From positions 62,001-126,000 of the forward strand of contig CAVTSO010000025.1 in assembly GCA_963737445.1 (NCBI GenBank): a stretch of DNA of 64,000 bases. The letters run 5' to 3'. Position numbers and translations under genes: made by a program. The notes beneath the pieces are model-generated. The model was not told where the DNA came from. It made no database searches and saw only the letters and a program-made list of their open reading frames with translations. This document shows positions 16,757 through 27,056 of the stretch, in pieces; positions within the stretch are counted from its first letter, which is position 1; every line of letters starts with the position of its first letter. This stretch comes from JAICYJ01 sp963737445. Lineage in GTDB: Bacteria; Actinomycetota; Thermoleophilia; Gaiellales; JAICJC01.

Positions 16757-16920
16757 CCGCGAGTGGTCAAGGGAAACCGGTGCAAATCCGGTGCGGTCCC
16801 GCCGCTGTGAGGGCGTTCGTCGTGCGTGCCGCGAGGCAGCCACTGGCCAGATCGGCCGGGAAGGCCAGCACGTCGACCCGGGAGACCCGGGAAGCGCGCC
16901 CGAGCCAGAAGACCTGCCGC
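16757..16920 (+). promoter_or_regulatory. cobalamin riboswitch
   Basis: Conserved core signatures of the AdoCbl riboswitch are present in order: AAGGGAA (16769–16775), the CCGGTG…CCGGTGCGG segment, GTCCCGCCGCTGTGAG, and the B12-box-like GAGCCAGAAGACCTGCC near 16902–16918. The TTG start of the first gene lies 43 bases after the box behind a strong AAGGAGGA. No terminator with a T run is visible between them, so control is more likely at translation initiation than by premature termination. Confidence 0.93.
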
Positions 16921-16962
16921 CCGCGCAAACGCTCATCGAGCCTCTCGAGGAAGGAGGACGCG

Positions 16963-17655
16963 TTGGCAATCCACCGCCTTCGTCTGATCATCGCCACCCT
17001 GGCTGCGCTGCTGGTGCCCGCAGCCCTGGCCGGCCCCGCTCTGGCCGCGCACGTCCGCGTGGAGGGCAAGTCGCAGTCGATCTTCCAGGGCAACGCCAGG
17101 CCGTTCGTCGGCACGCTGCGGGGCCACACGACCACCAAGCAGACGGCGCTGGGCGCGCTCGTGACGGCATCGCGCAAGCAGCCGTTCGCGCTTCGCCTGA
17201 CCTGGAGCGACTGCTGCGGCGGCGCCTGGAGCGGCTTCTTCGTGTTGTCGATCGCCCACGTCACGCCGCCCAGCAACGCCTACTGGGCCTTCAAGCTGAA
17301 CCAGAAGCTGGCGAGCACCGGCCTCGGGTCGACACGGGTCACGCGCGCCAGCCACGTGCTGGTCTACTACACGACCTTCGACCCGGAGACGGGCGCGACC
17401 GAGCCCACGCTCGGCATCACCGCGTCGACGCGGACGCCGCCGGCCAACGGCAGAGTCACCTTCACGGTCAGCTCCTATGACGATGCGGGGACGGCCACGC
17501 CCGCCGCCGGCGCCCAGGTGCGGGTCAACGGCGTTCCCCACAGCGTGAATGCCAGCGGTACCGTGACGCTGCGGTTCGCCCGCGGCACATCATCGGTGCG
17601 GGCTGTCGAGCCAGGGGCCATCCGCTCGCAGAAGCTGTGGGTGCGCGCCTCATAG
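16963..17655 (+). CDS. secreted DUF4430-like cobalamin-binding candidate
   Basis: A 230-residue exported protein. The signal peptide has a hydrophobic core LIIATLAALLVPAAL and a likely cleavage after ALA (about residue 27). The mature part has a conserved region WSGFFVLSI…AYWAFKLNQKLASTGLG, resembling the DUF4430 beta domain that forms the C-terminal cobalamin-contacting domain of transcobalamin-type proteins. After it comes a repeat-like beta region (VTFTVSSYDDAG…QVRVNG). Two adjacent cysteines (DCC) are notable. The start is TTG 16963 with AGGAGG 6–7 nt upstream; the longer frame upstream is riboswitch. First gene after the riboswitch, overlapping the next gene by 19 bases. B12 binding is inferred from context and likeness. 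Confidence 0.65.
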   Translation: MAIHRLRLIIATLAALLVPAALAGPALAAHVRVEGKSQSIFQGNARPFVGTLRGHTTTKQTALGALVTASRKQPFALRLTWSDCCGGAWSGFFVLSIAHVTPPSNAYWAFKLNQKLASTGLGSTRVTRASHVLVYYTTFDPETGATEPTLGITASTRTPPANGRVTFTVSSYDDAGTATPAAGAQVRVNGVPHSVNASGTVTLRFARGTSSVRAVEPGAIRSQKLWVRAS

Positions 17656-18506
17656 CCACCGCCGCGCTGGCGGTGATCGCAGCCGGCTGCGGGCGGGGCA
17701 CCGCCAGCGTCCCGCCCGGGCCGGCGGCCGTTCAGGTGAGCGTGACACGCGACTACGGCAGCACGCAGCTGGTCTCGGCGCGGGCAGCACCCGGACAGTC
17801 GGCGCTGAACGCGCTGCGCCGTGTCGCCCACGTCGGCACCAGCTACGGCGGCAGGTTCGTCGAATCGGTCAACGGCCTGTCCGGCGACCGCTCAGCCTCC
17901 GATGACTGGCTGTACTTCGTGAACGGGATCGCGCCGGACGTGGGAGCGGCGGACATGCGACTGCACCCCGGCGATCGCGAGTGGTGGGACCGCCGCTACT
18001 GGCGCGACCTGGTGCAGACGCCGGTCGCGATCGGGGCCTGGCCAGAGCCGTTCGTGCACGGGTACGACGGCCATCGGCATCCGGTGTCGGTGGACGGGCT
18101 GGGCTGCGCCTCCCGGATCGCGGGCGCGCTGCGAACGGACGGCGCAACCGTCACGTCCGGCACCGCGCCCTACCGCGTCACCGTGGAGACGTTCGCGCAG
18201 GCCGGCCAGGAGCTGGCCGACTGGCGAGGGAAGGGCCTGACGGTGTCGCTCACCGGCGGGGGGGTGATGGTCTACCGCGGTAGCGACGGCCTGCAGCGGC
18301 TTCCGGCCGCACACGCGCTCATCGCCGGCTACCAGCCGCCGGGAGCGCCCGGCGCGGCGGTGGACGTGGTGGTGGCCGGAGACGACCAGCAGAGCGCCTG
18401 CGCCGCCGCCGCGCGGCTGGCCGACGACCCACAGCTGGTGCGGGACACCTACGCCGTGGCGCTTGACGCAGACGGCAGGCTGCTGGCGGCGGGAGGCAGA
18501 CAATGA
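17637..18506 (+). CDS. DUF4430 lipoprotein, cobalamin-binding candidate
   Basis: A 289-residue lipoprotein: short basic start, hydrophobic core and lipobox-like VIAAGC with Cys18. The DUF4430 domain follows at about residues 30–110, with YGGRFVESVNGL, DWLYFVNGI and a HPGD turn, the pattern seen in the beta domain of transcobalamin and intrinsic factor. The remaining 170 residues include DGLGCASRIAGAL and form an alpha/beta region I cannot name. GTG 17637 overlaps the upstream gene by 19 bases. Anchored on the outer face of the membrane next to the ECF transporter, it is a plausible B12 receptor; this is inference from domain and operon. Confidence 0.75.
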   Translation: MGARLIATAALAVIAAGCGRGTASVPPGPAAVQVSVTRDYGSTQLVSARAAPGQSALNALRRVAHVGTSYGGRFVESVNGLSGDRSASDDWLYFVNGIAPDVGAADMRLHPGDREWWDRRYWRDLVQTPVAIGAWPEPFVHGYDGHRHPVSVDGLGCASRIAGALRTDGATVTSGTAPYRVTVETFAQAGQELADWRGKGLTVSLTGGGVMVYRGSDGLQRLPAAHALIAGYQPPGAPGAAVDVVVAGDDQQSACAAAARLADDPQLVRDTYAVALDADGRLLAAGGRQ

Positions 18507-19326
18507 GCCCACTGCCGGTGGGCCTGCTGTGCGCGGCGCTGCTGGCCGGATCGGTGGCGCTGTCCAACCCGTTTGCGGTCGCGGCCTGCGCCGCGGCGGC
18601 CGGTGCGCTGCTTTGGGCCTCCCCGCCACCGCGCGCGATGTACGTCTGGTTTGCGGCGACCAGCGCGCTGCTGGTGTTCCTGGTCAACCCGTTCGTGTCG
18701 GTGCAGGGGCTGACGCCGATCTGGAGCGGCCCCCAGATCCCGCTGCTCGACACCGAGATCACCGAGGAGGAGCTGGTGTTCGGGATCGCCGCCGGGTTGC
18801 GCCTGGTCGGGTCGGCGATGGCCGTCGCGGCCTTCGTGCGGCTGGCCGACGGCGACCGCGTGCTGGCGGCGCTGGCCCGGGTGGCACCGCGCTCGGCGAT
18901 GATCGCGGCGCTGGCCTCGCGGCTGCTGCCCACGCTCGAGCAGGACGCGACCGGCCTGGCGATGGCGTCGCGGTCGCGGGCGGCGCAGCTGCACCGGCGG
19001 CGGCCCGCGGCGGCGCTGGCGGCGCCGTTGGTGGGGCTCTCGCTGGAGCGCTCCCTGATGCTGGCCGAGGCGATGGAGGCGCGCGGATACGGCGGCGCCG
19101 CCCGCACCCGCACCCCGCAGCCCGGCCTGAACGCCCCCGAGCGCGTGCTGACCGCCATCGGCATCGTCACCTGCATCGTGGTCGCCACGGCGATCCCGCT
19201 CGACGACTACCGCTACTACGACCTGCTGGGCGATCCGTTCACGACGGTCGGCCTGGCCACAGCTGTGCTGGTGAGCCTGGCCGGAGCCGCCGGCGCAGTC
19301 ACGGTGGGCTGGGCGAGGCGGCCGCG

Positions 19327-19330
<4 letters not shown>
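18503..19330 (+). CDS. ECF transporter transmembrane (T) component
   Basis: A 275-residue membrane protein with five or so hydrophobic helices and the EcfT/CbiQ signature: the coupling-helix region with SRLLPTLEQD and the EAMEARGYGG segment, an Ala-Arg-Gly motif that docks onto the ATPase. It is the energy-coupling scaffold of a vitamin uptake system. ATG 18503 overlaps the preceding stop (ATGA), and its own stop overlaps the ATPase start in the same way. Under a cobalamin riboswitch with a substrate-binding S component next door, cobalamin or a precursor is the expected cargo. Confidence 0.85.
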
Positions 19331-20908
<1,578 letters not shown>

Positions 20909-20916
<8 letters not shown>

Positions 20917-21520
20917 CATCGTGCTGCTGATCGCACTGGGCTGCGTGGTGCTGGCCATCTCGGCGGTCGAGACCGGGCCCAACCGCAGCCGCGAGCTGGC
21001 TCTGGTGGCGGCGCTGGCAGCCGCAGCGGCCGGCGGGCGGGTGCTGTTCGCGTTCATCCCCAACGTGCAGCCGGTGACAATGATCGTCGCGGTCACCGGA
21101 GCGACCTTGGGCGCCCGCGCCGGCATCGCGACCGGGGGCGCGGCCGCCCTGGTCTCGAACGCCTTCCTCGGCCAGGGCCCGTGGACGCCGTGGCAGATGA
21201 TCGGCTGGGCGCTGGCCGGCACCGGAGCGGCGGCCATCGGCCGGCCGCTGCGAAACCGCTGGGCGCTTGCGGCGTACGGCATCGTGTGCGGGTTCCTGTT
21301 CGACTGGCTGATGGACGTGTGGGCCTGGAGCACCCTCGGCCCCAGCGCCAACCTGCACTCGTTCATGACCCTGGCCGCGACCGGCATCCCCTTCGACATC
21401 GCCCACGCCAGCGGCAACGCCGTGATCGCCGTGATCGCGGGCCCGACCCTGTTCCGCATGCTCGACCGCTACGCGCGGCGCCTGCATGCAACCTTCGCAC
21501 CCCTGGAGACACCGACATGA
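20909..21520 (+). CDS. ECF transporter substrate-specific (S) component, probable cobalamin type
   Basis: A 203-residue protein with about six hydrophobic segments, matching the size and topology of ECF S components. Motifs include the AAAAAGGRVLFAFIPNVQPV entry region and GARAGIATGGAAAL, a pattern I associate with vitamin-specific S proteins found near B12 riboswitches. Specificity for cobalamin rests on the riboswitch and the neighbouring DUF4430 proteins rather than on a diagnostic residue. GTG 20909 overlaps the ATPase gene by 8 bases, and its stop overlaps the next ATG. It is a different protein from CbiM/CbtA-type cobalt carriers as far as I can judge by length and start. Confidence 0.75.
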
Positions 21521-22398
21521 TCCGACCTACCCTGATCACCATTCTCCTGGCCGGCCTGCTGATGGCGTCGCTGGCCGGTCCCGCGACCGCCGCCGGCGGC
21601 GGCGACTACCTGGCATCGCGCCAGGGCGTGTCCGGCGGCTTCTCCGAACCGGGCGGGAGGCCCGCGGTATCACTGACCGAGTGGGCGGTGATGGGCCTGG
21701 CCGCGGCCGGCAGGCACCCTGCCACCATGCACCGCCACGGCGGCCACACCGCCGGCCACTTCCTGGCCTCGAAGGCGCACGGCTGGAAGGATGCATTCAC
21801 GCTCGAGCGCGGCATCCTGGCCGCGGCTGCGCTGAACATGAACCCGGCCAACTTCGCCGGCCGCAACCTCGTCCGCGCGCTTCGGTCGAAGATCGGCCGC
21901 AACGGCCGCATCGGCGGCTTCCTGAGCTCGACCTACTGGGGCGTGATGGCGCTGAAGGTGGCCGGGTCACGGGTGCCACGCAAGTCCATCGACTACATCA
22001 GGGCCCACCAGAGCAGCTCGGGCGGATTCGGCTACGCCGCCGGCACCGGCTCGGACTCCAACGACACGGCCGCGGCGCTGTTGGCGCTGCGAACCGCCGG
22101 CACGCCCTGCGGATGGCGGGTGATGGACCGCGGCTACGCCTACATGCACTCGCTGCAGGGCTCCGACCACGGGTACGCGCTGACGTCATCTGCCGGCTCC
22201 GACAGCCAGTCCACCGGCTGGGCGATTGCGGCACGCATCAAGTGCCACATGTCGAACACGCGCGCGCTCAGCTACCTGGCCGCACGCAGGCACTCGAACG
22301 GGATGTACTCCTACCGCAAGGGCGTCGTGCAGACCCCGGCGTGGGTGACGTCACAGGTGCTGCCGGCGGTGAACGGTAAGGCGTACCCGATCCCCTAG
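21517..22398 (+). CDS. secreted alpha/alpha-barrel protein (prenyltransferase/transcobalamin-type repeats)
   Basis: A 293-residue exported protein with a signal peptide (LLAGLLMASLAGPATA). It contains four or more repeats of the squalene-cyclase/transcobalamin type: YLASRQGVSGGF, YIRAHQSSSGGFGY, YMHSLQGSDHGY and YLAARRHSNGMYSY, each followed by a helix. Intrinsic factor and transcobalamin combine exactly this alpha6/alpha6 barrel with a DUF4430-like beta domain; here the two parts are separate genes in one B12-riboswitch operon. Terpene cyclase acidic motifs such as DxDD are absent, which argues against an enzyme. The ATG overlaps the S-component stop. A role in B12 capture is inference. Confidence 0.7.
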   Translation: MIRPTLITILLAGLLMASLAGPATAAGGGDYLASRQGVSGGFSEPGGRPAVSLTEWAVMGLAAAGRHPATMHRHGGHTAGHFLASKAHGWKDAFTLERGILAAAALNMNPANFAGRNLVRALRSKIGRNGRIGGFLSSTYWGVMALKVAGSRVPRKSIDYIRAHQSSSGGFGYAAGTGSDSNDTAAALLALRTAGTPCGWRVMDRGYAYMHSLQGSDHGYALTSSAGSDSQSTGWAIAARIKCHMSNTRALSYLAARRHSNGMYSYRKGVVQTPAWVTSQVLPAVNGKAYPIP

Positions 22399-22399
22399 C

Positions 22400-22645
22400 G
22401 CCGGGGCACTTCCCGTGCAGCGTCCGCAGGAGCCGCTCCTGCTGCTCCGCGGAGATCTCGCCCCTAAGCGAGCTGCTCTTCCAGAGCCGCCTCGATCGAC
22501 CAGACGCGCTCGCCGGCACGCTGCGTTCGCACGGTTGCAAGCGTCCACCACAGGACTGCCGCTGCCACCGCCGGCACCAGGCAGCGAGCCAGAGCGAGAG
22601 CGCACTCGACCAGTACCGCCGGTTGAAGGTCACGACCCGCTCCAC
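22400..22645 (-). pseudogene. remnant of a small membrane protein with a SHOCT-like end
   Basis: Minus-strand fragments in different frames fit one small protein: VERVVTFNRRYW at the start (GTG 22645), then a hydrophobic helix LVPAVAAAVLWWTLATVRT followed by ERVWSIEAALEEQLA, then RGEISAEQQERLLRTL, which looks like the short C-terminal SHOCT motif. Joining them needs at least two frame changes, one near 22470 where a single extra T creates a stop. The gene would start 4 bases after the stop of the exchanger gene. It may be a decayed gene or a sequencing artefact; the frames could also match by chance. Confidence 0.35.
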
Positions 22646-22649
22646 CAGG

Positions 22650-23693
22650 TCACAGCAGCCAGAACGCCACCGCCACGATGAAGTAGGTGACCAGCAGCTG
22701 CAGCCCCTCCAGCCAGTTTGTCTCGCCCGACCGCGCCACCATCGTCGACCCGATCGCCGCGGCCCCGAGCGCGGCCAGCTGCAGCGGGTCGAACACCAGC
22801 GACAGCTCCTTGCCGATCAGCATGCTGGCGAACACAGCCACCGCGCTGGCCAGCAGCGAGATCTGGATGCCCGACCCGAAGGTGATCCCCATCGCGAAGT
22901 CCATGCGGTTGTTGATCGCGAGCTTGACGGCCGAGAAGTGCTCGGCCACGTTGCCCACGAACGGCACCACGATCAGCCCGATGAACTCGCGAGGCACCCC
23001 CCAGGCCTTGATCGTGGGCTCGATCGAGTGCACCAGCACCTCCGAGACGACGCCCGTGGCCACCGCCGTCGCCACCAGCATGCCCACCGCCTCGGTGCGC
23101 GTCCACGCCAGCTCGCCCGGCTCGTCGTGGAACTGCAGGCCGGGCGTGGTGAAGGAGAAATAGACGTATGCGACGTAGCAGAGCAGCAGCGCGGCGGCGG
23201 TGAAGCGCGACAGGCTCAGCTCGGCCTGCATGTCGGGGTCGACGGCGTGGAACAGGGTGGGCAGGCCCAGCCCGACCACCCCCAGGATCAGCATCGAGGC
23301 GTTCGTGCCGGCCATCCGCTCGTTGAACCGCTGGATGCCGTGCCGCCAGCCGCCCAGCAGCAGGGCCAGCCCCAGGATCAGAAGCACGTTCCCGATCACC
23401 GAGCCGATGATCGATGCCCGCGCGATGTCGGCCAGCCCCGCGTTGATCGCCAGCACCAGGATCACCAGCTCGGGCAGGTTGCCGAAGCTGGCGTTGAGCA
23501 GGGCTGAGACGCGCGGCCCCGCGGAGCCGCCGGCCTGCTCGGTGGCCTCGCCCAGCGCCCACGCCAGGCCGGCCACGCCCACGCCGGCAACGACGAACAC
23601 CAGCTGGCCCTCCACGCCCGCGGCCTGCATCCCCAGCGACAGCGCGGCGACGCCGAAGACGGCGGCGAACACCATCTGCCGCGACCGCGTCAC
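22650..23693 (-). CDS. calcium/cation:proton antiporter (CaCA superfamily, Cax type)
   Basis: An integral membrane exchanger of 347 residues with about eleven hydrophobic helices in two inverted halves. Each half carries the ion-binding alpha-repeat: NASFGNLPELVI in the first and PFVGNVAEHFSA in the second, with the Gly-Asn-x-x-Glu core of Cax/ChaA proteins. It would export Ca2+ or another cation in exchange for protons. The start is taken as GTG 23693, giving a GTGA overlap with the stop of the paralogous gene upstream, instead of GTG 23702. The two paralogues may work as a pair or be redundant. Confidence 0.85.
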   Translation of the reverse strand: MTRSRQMVFAAVFGVAALSLGMQAAGVEGQLVFVVAGVGVAGLAWALGEATEQAGGSAGPRVSALLNASFGNLPELVILVLAINAGLADIARASIIGSVIGNVLLILGLALLLGGWRHGIQRFNERMAGTNASMLILGVVGLGLPTLFHAVDPDMQAELSLSRFTAAALLLCYVAYVYFSFTTPGLQFHDEPGELAWTRTEAVGMLVATAVATGVVSEVLVHSIEPTIKAWGVPREFIGLIVVPFVGNVAEHFSAVKLAINNRMDFAMGITFGSGIQISLLASAVAVFASMLIGKELSLVFDPLQLAALGAAAIGSTMVARSGETNWLEGLQLLVTYFIVAVAFWLL

Positions 23694-24748
23694 AGGTACC
23701 ACACCGCGGTTGCGATGATCCCGTAGACCGCCATCAGCTGCGCCCCCTCCAGCCAGTTCGACTCGCCGTCCGACGCGATCAGCGCCGTGATGAAGACGGC
23801 GGCCGCCAGCGACACCACTTGGATCACCGGGAACAGCAGATCGAAGTGGTGCGGCGTCAGCAGCGAGATGAACACCAGGGCGGGCGCCACCCCCAGCGCG
23901 ATCTGCAGCGACGAGCCCAGCGACACCAGCATCGAGAAGTCCATGTCGTTCTGGTAGGCGATCTTGATGCCGACGATGTTCTCAGCGATGTTGCCGACCA
24001 AGGGCACGATGATCAGGCCCAGGAACACCGCGGAGATGCCGACATCGGAGATCACGGCGTCGAGCGTACCCACGAACACGTCCGAGATCATGGCCACGGC
24101 CGCCGTCGAGAGCAGCAGCAACACCATCGCCAGCCGACCCGGCCAGTGCGGGCCGGTCGGTTCGTGGCCGGAGACGTGGGCCACCTCCGGCGTGCGGAAG
24201 TAGAACACCAGCATCAGCACGTACAGCGTGAGCAGGATGCCCGCGGTGACGTCGGAGACGGCCTGCACGTCGGGGTGGTCGGCCACGTGGCCGAACAGGG
24301 TGGGGATGCCGAGGCCGATCACCGCCAGCGCCAGCATCGACGCATTCATGCCGGCCACGCGCTGGTTGAACGACTGCAGGCCGTTTCTGAGGCCACCGAT
24401 GAAGAACGACGCCCCCAGCACCAGCAGCGTGTTGCCCAGGATCGAACCCGTGATCGACGCGGTGGCCACCTCCAGCTGGCCTGCGCGGATGGCGAAGATG
24501 GTGATGATCAACTCAGCGGCGTTGCCGAAGGTGGCATTCAGCACGCCCCCGACCTTTGGCCCGGCGCTCGCTCCCAGCTGCTCGGTGGAAACACCCACGA
24601 TCCAGGCCAGCGCCACCAGCGCACCCGCCGAGACGATGAACACGACCGTGTTGGCCGCGGATGCCAGCGCCAGCGCGCCGGCCGCGGCCGCGATGATCAT
24701 GGCCAGGGCCACGGAGATGGTCTCCAACCGGTTGAGGCCGCGGGTCAC
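23690..24748 (-). CDS. calcium/cation:proton antiporter (CaCA superfamily, Cax type)
   Basis: First of two tandem Cax-family exchangers (352 residues). Alpha-repeats read NATFGNAAELIITI and PLVGNIAENIVG, with the acidic ion ligand in both. About eleven membrane helices and a short loop between the halves. It resembles the downstream copy along its whole length, which implies an old tandem duplication. The GTG start has TACGAT 6 nt upstream on the minus strand and no Shine-Dalgarno, so this pair forms its own leaderless transcription unit separate from the fatty-acid/protease operon ending at 24780. Confidence 0.87.
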   Translation of the reverse strand: MTRGLNRLETISVALAMIIAAAAGALALASAANTVVFIVSAGALVALAWIVGVSTEQLGASAGPKVGGVLNATFGNAAELIITIFAIRAGQLEVATASITGSILGNTLLVLGASFFIGGLRNGLQSFNQRVAGMNASMLALAVIGLGIPTLFGHVADHPDVQAVSDVTAGILLTLYVLMLVFYFRTPEVAHVSGHEPTGPHWPGRLAMVLLLLSTAAVAMISDVFVGTLDAVISDVGISAVFLGLIIVPLVGNIAENIVGIKIAYQNDMDFSMLVSLGSSLQIALGVAPALVFISLLTPHHFDLLFPVIQVVSLAAAVFITALIASDGESNWLEGAQLMAVYGIIATAVWYL

Positions 24749-24754
24749 CGCGCG

Positions 24755-24760
24755 ATCGTA
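24755..24760 (-). promoter_or_regulatory. leaderless -10 box for the exchanger pair
   Basis: TACGAT on the minus strand, 6 nt before GTG 24748, located in the 31-base gap after the protease stop. Confidence 0.45.
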
Positions 24761-24779
24761 TCCAAGTGCCCGGTGGCGA

Positions 24780-27053
24780 TCAGCCCACCGTGATCAGGCG
24801 GGAGGCCGACACGGCGCTCAGCCAGCGGCCGTTGCGGTCGCCGTGGTACCGCCAGCGCAGGCGGTAGCGGCCGGCCCGCGGCAGTGACATCACCCGCCGG
24901 AATCGGCCGCTCTCCCCCACCCCGGCCGGCCCGATGCGTTGCCAGCGGCGTCCGGCGACGCGGATCTGTGCGAGCACCGGGCGGCCGACCAGCGCGGGCA
25001 ACGTGCGACCCGCGAACGAGAACGGCACGCCGGCCCTGAGCGGGCCGGACGGCGTGCGCGCCCACAGCGGCGGGATCACGTAGATCGTATGGCGGTGGGA
25101 GAGCGCCGGCCGCCTCGTCTCCGACCCGAGGTAGACGGCACGCCAGTGAGTCCGGCGCGACGGCGCGCGCAGCCGCAGCGACCAGCCGCCGTGGGCGTCG
25201 GTGGTGCGCCGCCACTCGCGAACGCCGATCGCCGAAGCGCCCTGGACGAGTACGCGAGCCCCGGCGATGCCGCCGTGGGCATCGCTGAGCTCGCCGTGGA
25301 GGGTGATGAAGCGCCCGTACCGGAGCGTCCGGGCACCGGCGGGAAGCGCCGAGATGTCGGTGGCTGCGAACGAGGGGTGAGCGGGCACGTAGGCGGCCAG
25401 GTCGGCGGCCAGCGCACCGGCCAGCGGCGCGCCGACGCCGCTCGCCTGGTCGTAACCGGGCGTGGCCGGGTAGGGCCCGGCGTCGTCGGGATTGTTACTG
25501 CCGACGGTGACGTCGCGGAACGCAGCCGGGTCGGCGGCGAAGCTGTCGTACAGGAACGGGTCGCCGAATCCCAGCCGCGCGCCGCCGTGGGCCAGTGCGT
25601 AGCTGTTCATGTCGGCCACGATGCCGGCCAGAAGCGGCGCGGAGGCACTCGTCCCACCCAGCGTCATCCATCCGACGTGGCCGCAGGCTCCGGTCGTGCA
25701 GTAGACGGGGTAGCCATGCTGGTCGGGGGACGCATGCAGGGAGACGTCCGGCACCTGGCGGTGGCCGTTCGAGAACCTGTTCCTGACACCAGCACCCGCC
25801 TGCCATGCCGGCCGGCGCCAGAACCGTGAGAGACCGCCGCCCCCGGCGCCGGTGATGTCGTTCCACACGACCTCGTGCCGGCTGCCGGACGCACTGAGAC
25901 GCAGGTCCGTGCCGCCGACGCCGGTGGCGAACGGCTGTGCGGCCGGGTCGTCCACGGCCACTCGGCGGAAGCCGCCGCAGTCGTAGGCGCCGGCATCGCC
26001 CGATGCAGCCAAGAAGGTGATGCCCGAGACCGCGGCCAGCTGCAGCGCGGAGTTGGTTGCGGCAGCGGCTGCCGGCGTCACCGCGGGCTCGCACAGACCC
26101 CAGCTGTCGGTGATGATCCGCACGCCCGTGACGGGGGCATCGGCCACGATCGCGTTCACGACCTCCGCCATCGTGCCGGCCGGCTTGTCGATGTAGACGT
26201 GCACCGCATCCAGGCCGGGCGCGGCCGAGATCACCGTCTCGACGTCGAGCGCGACCTCCTCGGAGCCGCTGCGGTCACCGGTGGAGCGGCCCACCAGACG
26301 GTCGCTGACCGGAACGGAGGTGCCGAAACAGGCCTGGTAGGCGGCCACATCGGACGGCCGGTACCCGGAGAAGGCCACCACCGCCACGCTCTCACCGCCG
26401 CCATCGTTGCCGCCGGCAACCAGGGCCGAATGCCCGTATCCGCCCGCCGAGCCAAGCTGCGAGGGCAGGTAGCCGCCGGTGTGCACCGCGCCCGAGCAGG
26501 GCGGAGCGGACGGCACCCGGCGGCCGCCGGCGGCCAGCGGCTGCAGCGGCGTCGTGGTGTCCAAACCCGCAACGTCCTGCACCAGCGGGGCGATCGACGC
26601 CGGCACCTGCGGGTGCCCGGAAACGCGCCGGGCGAAGCCGCCGGCGGCCGCCTGCAACGACACGCCGAAGGCTTGTTCGGCGGCCGCCGCGGGGCCGATG
26701 AAGGACATCGAAAGGCCGCGGTGGGACTGGAGCCGAAGGCCGGATGCCGCCATCACCGCCTGCACCTTCGCGATGTCGCGCGGCGACGGCAGGAACAGCG
26801 CACGCACCAGCCGCGGCGGCATGGGGCGTCGCCCGCTGGACGCGATGGCCATCCGCTCGAGCAGCCGCGGATAGCGAGGCTGCAGCGAGAGCGTCAGCTG
26901 CACGGGCGCAGCGGCGGGCAGCGTGTGACCGAACGACTGCGCGGCGGCATCGCCCGACATCAGAGCGGCGGCCACCAGCGCGGACAGGAGCAGGATCAGG
27001 AGACGCGGGCGGATACCTGCACGGTAGCCCGGCACGGCGCTCCCGGCCGGCAC
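24780..27053 (-). CDS. secreted S53 (sedolisin/kumamolisin) serine-carboxyl peptidase
   Basis: A 757-residue exported protease. A signal peptide (LLILLLSALVAAALM) is followed by an activation prodomain (about residues 50–190, with LFLPSPRDIAKVQ) and the catalytic domain. The Glu/Asp pair is in SEEVALDVE near residue 270, the oxyanion Asp in AASGDAG near 350, and the nucleophile Ser in GGTSASAPLLAG near 470. The calcium site is formed by the RDVTVGSN and GYDQASGVGAP segments. About 180 further residues of beta-rich sequence follow. S53 enzymes act at acidic pH. The GTG start lies 3 bases after the accA stop, so the protease seems to be the last gene of the fatty-acid operon, an unexpected pairing. 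Confidence 0.88.
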   Translation of the reverse strand: MPAGSAVPGYRAGIRPRLLILLLSALVAAALMSGDAAAQSFGHTLPAAAPVQLTLSLQPRYPRLLERMAIASSGRRPMPPRLVRALFLPSPRDIAKVQAVMAASGLRLQSHRGLSMSFIGPAAAAEQAFGVSLQAAAGGFARRVSGHPQVPASIAPLVQDVAGLDTTTPLQPLAAGGRRVPSAPPCSGAVHTGGYLPSQLGSAGGYGHSALVAGGNDGGGESVAVVAFSGYRPSDVAAYQACFGTSVPVSDRLVGRSTGDRSGSEEVALDVETVISAAPGLDAVHVYIDKPAGTMAEVVNAIVADAPVTGVRIITDSWGLCEPAVTPAAAAATNSALQLAAVSGITFLAASGDAGAYDCGGFRRVAVDDPAAQPFATGVGGTDLRLSASGSRHEVVWNDITGAGGGGLSRFWRRPAWQAGAGVRNRFSNGHRQVPDVSLHASPDQHGYPVYCTTGACGHVGWMTLGGTSASAPLLAGIVADMNSYALAHGGARLGFGDPFLYDSFAADPAAFRDVTVGSNNPDDAGPYPATPGYDQASGVGAPLAGALAADLAAYVPAHPSFAATDISALPAGARTLRYGRFITLHGELSDAHGGIAGARVLVQGASAIGVREWRRTTDAHGGWSLRLRAPSRRTHWRAVYLGSETRRPALSHRHTIYVIPPLWARTPSGPLRAGVPFSFAGRTLPALVGRPVLAQIRVAGRRWQRIGPAGVGESGRFRRVMSLPRAGRYRLRWRYHGDRNGRWLSAVSASRLITVG

Positions 27054-27056
27054 CGG

